From Bacteroidales bacterium UBA5072 (GTDB lineage Bacteria; Bacteroidota; Bacteroidia; Bacteroidales; UBA10428), in contig DIAS01000126.1 in NCBI GenBank assembly GCA_002415855.1, forward strand, positions 39,866 through 103,865: DNA of 64,000 bases, read 5' to 3'. The position numbers and the translations under genes are program-made. Shown here one piece after another: positions 61,996-64,000 of this stretch. Positions within the stretch are counted from its first letter, which is position 1, and each line of letters begins with the position of its first letter. Under the pieces are notes generated by a model, which worked only from the letters and a program-made list of their open reading frames with translations, had not been told where the DNA came from and made no database searches.

Positions 61996-63120
61996 TCACA
62001 CTTTCAGGAAGATCTTGTTCTTATACAGGATATATAAAAAGGTCCACATACAGAGTATGGCTCCGGATACAATAATTACAGGCTGAGCAGCTTCGGAGAA
62101 CAGGCTTGCGAGACCGCTGAAGAAAAACCTGCCCATTTTCTCAAAATCAATTATGTCACCATTCAGCATATAAATCGTAATGGAATTAAGTCCGATCACA
62201 ACAAACGGCAAGGTCCATTTTTTAAATCCCCACACATCGATAACCAGGTAAAACAAGGCAAGGAGTATCAGGCTCCATCCTCCGGCAAAAAGAACAAAAG
62301 AGCTGGTCCACAGGTTCTTGATAATGGGAAAGGATAGGCTCCACAGTTTGCCGAGCGCCAGTGATACGATACCGGCAAGGAGAAGGATGAGGCCTTTCTT
62401 AAGACCTGTGAGCCTCTTGTTGTCTGAAATCAGCAGATGACCTGCGAATGTTCCCAGGAGCGCTGTACAGATGGCCGGGAGGTTGGACAGCAATCCTTCA
62501 TTATCTCCGAAAGTATAACAGCAAAACTGACCCGGCAGAAACATGCGGTCCATGTATGCGGCCAGATTGCCTTCGGGAGTGAGGACTCCGGCACCGAAAC
62601 CCGGCACCGGAATTAGTTTCATGGCAGCATAATACGCTACCAGGATACCGACAAACCAGGATACCTGTCCCCTGACAGAGGTATTCAAAACAATTACCGC
62701 AGCCAGGAACCAGGCTATGCCAATACGGCCCAATACACTGGCATATCGCTGTTTTTCAAAGTCGAAACGCAGCAGATCATTATGGATCAGACCTAGTAAA
62801 ATCAGCAGGAAAAGGCGCTGAAACAAGTGAAAATATATCTTTCGCATACTTTCACCCCGATTTTTCCTCTTGAGTATCGAGAAGGGCATAGAGACGCCGG
62901 CAATAAAAAGAAAAAGCGGGAAGATCATGTCGTAGAATCGGAATCCTTCCCAGGCAACGTGTTCCATTTGTCCGGCTGCCCACTGCATAAAGGGCCAGCC
63001 GGTAAGGGCAGCCAGTGCAACCAAAAGGTACTCACCTCCCGCAATCCAGAACATGTCAAATCCCCTGAGCGTATCAAGAGAAACCAGGCGTTCCTGTTTT
63101 CTCTCCGGAGCGTTAGTCAT
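61996..63120 (-). CDS. HGSNAT-like membrane acyltransferase (DUF5009)
   Basis: A 374-residue protein with about ten membrane helices and the opening L-V-S-L-D-T-L-R-G-F-D-M-F-W, typical of heparan-alpha-glucosaminide N-acetyltransferase-like and DUF5009 proteins; FYDMIFPLFLFIAGVSMPFS and S-V-L-G-R-I-G-I-A-W-F-L follow. Such proteins pass acetyl groups from cytosolic acetyl-CoA to sugars across the membrane. It starts 10 bases after the DUF1080 gene, suggesting one operon for handling a glycoside. Confidence 0.87.
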   Translation of the reverse strand: MTNAPERKQERLVSLDTLRGFDMFWIAGGEYLLVALAALTGWPFMQWAAGQMEHVAWEGFRFYDMIFPLFLFIAGVSMPFSILKRKNRGESMRKIYFHLFQRLFLLILLGLIHNDLLRFDFEKQRYASVLGRIGIAWFLAAVIVLNTSVRGQVSWFVGILVAYYAAMKLIPVPGFGAGVLTPEGNLAAYMDRMFLPGQFCCYTFGDNEGLLSNLPAICTALLGTFAGHLLISDNKRLTGLKKGLILLLAGIVSLALGKLWSLSFPIIKNLWTSSFVLFAGGWSLILLALFYLVIDVWGFKKWTLPFVVIGLNSITIYMLNGDIIDFEKMGRFFFSGLASLFSEAAQPVIIVSGAILCMWTFLYILYKNKIFLKV

Positions 63121-63130
63121 AATTCAAATG

Positions 63131-63856
63131 CTAAAGCGTGCGAATCTTAATATTCCTGAACCAGGTCTTTAAACCATGGTCCTGCAAACCGATGTGCCCT
63201 TTATGCGCCGTTCCGTAAAGAGGAAAGTCCTTCCATTTGCCGGCTGTTTTCAGACTGTCCCATTCCGGTGTCCACATTTGGTATTCAACCACTTTGGCTC
63301 CATTCAGCCAATGCTCAACATGTCCCTGAATGACTACTATTTTAGAGATGTTGAACTCTCCGACCTGTTTTAGAGGCTTTGTGGAGTCAGCTGCATACAT
63401 GGCATAGCAGGCTGCTGTTTTCTGCCAGTCTTCCAGTTTATCAGGAAAACCGATATCGTCAACAAGCTGGTATTCCGGTGCTATTTCATAAATTGCTTCA
63501 ATGGACGTGTCCTCAACGGCGTTGAAAAAGATCCCGCTGTTCCCGCCCGGTGATGTCTTCCATTCCAGTGAAAGCTCGAAATTCTCATATTCATCGTTGG
63601 TAATGATGTCATTGGCATGATCTCCGCCCAGGCCCAAAGCAAGCAGCCGGTTGCTGTCGATTACCCAGCCCACCAATGTATCGGAACCAAAATTTCGCCA
63701 GCCGTTGAATGTTTCCCCATCAAAAAGAAGTTTCCAACCCTGGGCAATTTCTTCCTCCGTAAGGAAGTTCTGTGTAGGCGCAGTGGCCTTTGGTTTGCAT
63801 TGTAAACACATCGTGATCATCAGCATGGCTGATGCAAAATAAAGTACTTTTTTCAT
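63131..63856 (-). CDS. DUF1080 protein, 3-keto-disaccharide hydrolase-like lipoprotein
   Basis: A 241-residue lipoprotein (lipobox-type M-C-L-Q-C near residue 20) with the concanavalin-like DUF1080 fold: GWKLLFDGETFNGWRNFG, F-E-L-S-L-E-W-K-T-S-P-G-G-N-S-G-I-F-F and the closing HIGLQDHGLKTWFRNIKIR. Members have been shown in Bacteroides to cleave glycosides already oxidised at C3. A Tat-exported Gfo/Idh oxidoreductase and a ThuA protein elsewhere in the window could belong to the same pathway. The frame reaches 63892, but ATG 63856 starts the signal peptide. Confidence 0.88.
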   Translation of the reverse strand: MKKVLYFASAMLMITMCLQCKPKATAPTQNFLTEEEIAQGWKLLFDGETFNGWRNFGSDTLVGWVIDSNRLLALGLGGDHANDIITNDEYENFELSLEWKTSPGGNSGIFFNAVEDTSIEAIYEIAPEYQLVDDIGFPDKLEDWQKTAACYAMYAADSTKPLKQVGEFNISKIVVIQGHVEHWLNGAKVVEYQMWTPEWDSLKTAGKWKDFPLYGTAHKGHIGLQDHGLKTWFRNIKIRTL

Positions 63857-63978
63857 ATGAATTAGATTTTGGTTTGAGGAGTCGTCACACAAAATTGTAA
63901 TTTTCCAAGCAAAATCGGATAGGTTTCAGCGAAATAGTTATGAACTGAATAAACAGTAATAACAATCCCTACCTAAAA

Positions 63979-64000
63979 CCTACAACCTACAACCTACAAC
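63979..64000. repeat. CCTACAA heptamer array running off the window
   Basis: Three perfect tandem copies of CCTACAA occupy 63979-63999 and continue to the window edge. The same heptamer, on the other strand, occurs at 57114-57134. Confidence 0.8.

Noticed and set aside
1..64000. tRNA, rRNA, CRISPR arrays, riboswitches, transposases or phage genes
   Set aside because: None recognised on either strand; the window is almost completely filled by ordinary chromosomal genes.

Overview
This is a gene-dense stretch of chromosome from a member of the Bacteroidota, most likely Bacteroidales or Marinilabiliales. The evidence is the recurring Bacteroidota promoter form (TTTG, 19 bases, TAnnTTTG), the near absence of Shine-Dalgarno sites, and family content: an S46 dipeptidyl-peptidase, GH92 mannosidase, SDR-type threonine dehydrogenase, DUF5686 and MuiA-type envelope proteins, DapL, and a lipoprotein-type LptC. 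I saw no tRNA, rRNA, CRISPR array, prophage or intact insertion sequence, and no gene-free stretch over 300 bases.

Layout. 1-7.6 kb: end of a thioredoxin-fold gene, a Nudix hydrolase divergent from pyrE, an SRPBCC protein, birA, then rsfS-ftsH-cdsA-psd (ribosome silencing, membrane proteolysis, phosphatidylethanolamine synthesis). 7.6-13.5 kb: the tdh-kbl threonine-to-glycine pair, divergent from a ROK regulator that is almost fused to a NagB/PIG-L double-domain gene; a palindromic operator overlaps the ROK promoter. 13.5-20 kb: a minus-strand envelope block (flippase, coaX, lptC, CNNM transporter, PpiD-like foldase). 20-25.3 kb: rnhB, S46 peptidase, marC, rnhA, a SiaB/SiaC kinase-substrate pair and a secreted PqqD-like protein.

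25.5-31 kb is the most unusual locus: glycosyltransferase, HAD protein, second glycosyltransferase and a GH13_18 sugar phosphorylase, packed as one operon. It looks like a make-and-reclaim cycle for a soluble glucoside, perhaps glucosylglycerate or sucrose-like. 31-49 kb is a secreted and glycan-oriented region: YfiR-like protein, a 36-residue lysine-rich protein with double terminators, a multidomain transglutaminase lipoprotein, GH92, an esterase, a ferritin-VIT1 protein, ThuA, a second transglutaminase, GH5-CBM6, GNAT, a MuiA-type protein carrying a SusC-like plug segment, a Tat-exported Gfo/Idh oxidoreductase and an S28 peptidase, with a large fold-back repeat near 47.5 kb. 49-64 kb: a DUF5686 protein, a nucleotidase, a histidine kinase, small membrane and lipoproteins, pirin, glycerate kinase, a DapF-like protein with both catalytic cysteines changed to serine divergent from dapL, a zinc metallopeptidase, an M2-like peptidase, a HGSNAT-like acyltransferase and a DUF1080 hydrolase.

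Together the genes mix housekeeping functions (lipid, cofactor, lysine and peptidoglycan precursor, nucleic acid processing) with scavenging of peptides and glycosides typical of this phylum. Gene calls rest on motif recognition by eye; no database search was run.
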